A DNA stretch of 64,000 nucleotides, taken from contig NADL03000039.1 in the NCBI GenBank assembly GCA_002205965.3, positions 1 through 64,000 on the forward strand, read 5' to 3'. The notes beneath the pieces were generated by a model. It was not told the origin of the DNA and ran no database searches. It worked only from the letters and a program-made list of their open reading frames with translations. The stretch is from Kappaphycus alvarezii. Taxonomy: Eukaryota > Rhodophyta > Florideophyceae > Gigartinales > Solieriaceae. This document shows, in pieces, positions 63,718 through 64,000 of the stretch. How positions within the stretch are numbered: position 1 is the stretch's first letter; each line of letters starts with the position of its first letter. The translations under genes were made by a program, and so were the position numbers.

Positions 63718-64000
63718 GTAAAGTTTTCCAGACAACCACAATCGTTACCAAGCGAAGTGACCCGCTCATCGTGATGGTCGACTCGTTGTGGGCCGTATCT
63801 GTAGTTTATGAGGTGATTGTCGTAGAAGCACAAGGTTTTCGGACACCCGGCTCTTGGACAAGGGCTCCCAGTGCAAGTAATGGGGGATAACAGAAGTATT
63901 TAAACCATATCAACCAATTTTGGGTGCTCATAGCGGTCTTGAAACCTACTATGGGAGGGAATTAATCTATTCCTTGGCTTCCGAGAGATTCATCAAGGCC
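63718..64000. other. Repeat X fragment and unassigned sequence to window end
   Basis: 63725-63745 repeats the X core (TTTTCCAGACAACCACAATCG). The rest shows no gene. Confidence 0.4.

Noticed and set aside
1-64000. CRISPR arrays, tRNA or rRNA genes, bacterial operons, prophage
   Set aside because: None seen. Tandem repeats have only two or three units without spacers, no cloverleaf with A and B boxes was found, and the gene content is eukaryotic retroelements.

Overview
This window looks like nuclear DNA of a repeat-rich eukaryote. The evidence is two Ty3/gypsy and two Ty1/copia LTR retrotransposons, several non-LTR retroelement fragments with a restriction-like endonuclease (RLE) domain, a short retroposon with target-site duplications, AT-rich stretches with no recognisable gene, and no bacterial operon structure, Shine-Dalgarno pattern or CRISPR. 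I cannot name the organism. An alga or another microbial eukaryote is a guess, not a result.

Layout. 1-505 is an RLE-type retroelement fragment (family A). 1178-1957 is a decayed member of a secreted-protein family. 2233-14640 is a minus-strand Ty1/copia element, split at 3163/10664 by a complete 7.5 kb plus-strand Ty3/gypsy element (3164-10663, LTRs of 721 and 711 bp). 14.7-26.4 kb is mostly AT-rich DNA with LTR and retroelement remnants, some short unassigned ORFs, a 26-bp perfect palindrome and a RING-H2 remnant. 26.4-28.9 kb holds a coiled-coil remnant, an LTR remnant, tandem repeats, an acidic-protein gene and a decayed Myb/SANT-like gene. 29370-35310 is a second, decayed Ty3/gypsy element whose 3' LTR carries an 88-bp retroposon with a 12-bp target-site duplication. 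35.7-36.3 kb is another RLE fragment (family C).

Two arms of about 3.77 kb (36388-40160 and 53632-57405) form a near-identical inverted repeat around a 13.5 kb spacer. Each arm carries one copy of a gene for a secreted protein of unknown function: intact on the left, with three single-base deletions on the right. The spacer holds a copia remnant, an LTR remnant, an RLE family B fragment and degenerate repeats. 57241-61957 is a tandem duplication (unit about 2.36 kb), each unit holding a 5'-truncated RT-RLE retroelement (family B) and a short retroposon. The right edge carries a full-length copy of that retroposon (168 bp, A-tail, 11-bp target duplication) and copies of a dispersed repeat I call X.

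Most genes here serve transposition. The non-transposon candidates are the secreted-protein family, the acidic protein, the Myb-like gene and a possible spliced gene at 53.2-53.5 kb. Copies that should match (the LTR pair, the inverted arms, the tandem units) differ mostly by one-base indels in homopolymers. Many apparent frameshifts may therefore be sequencing or assembly errors, and the calls of decay should be read with that in mind.
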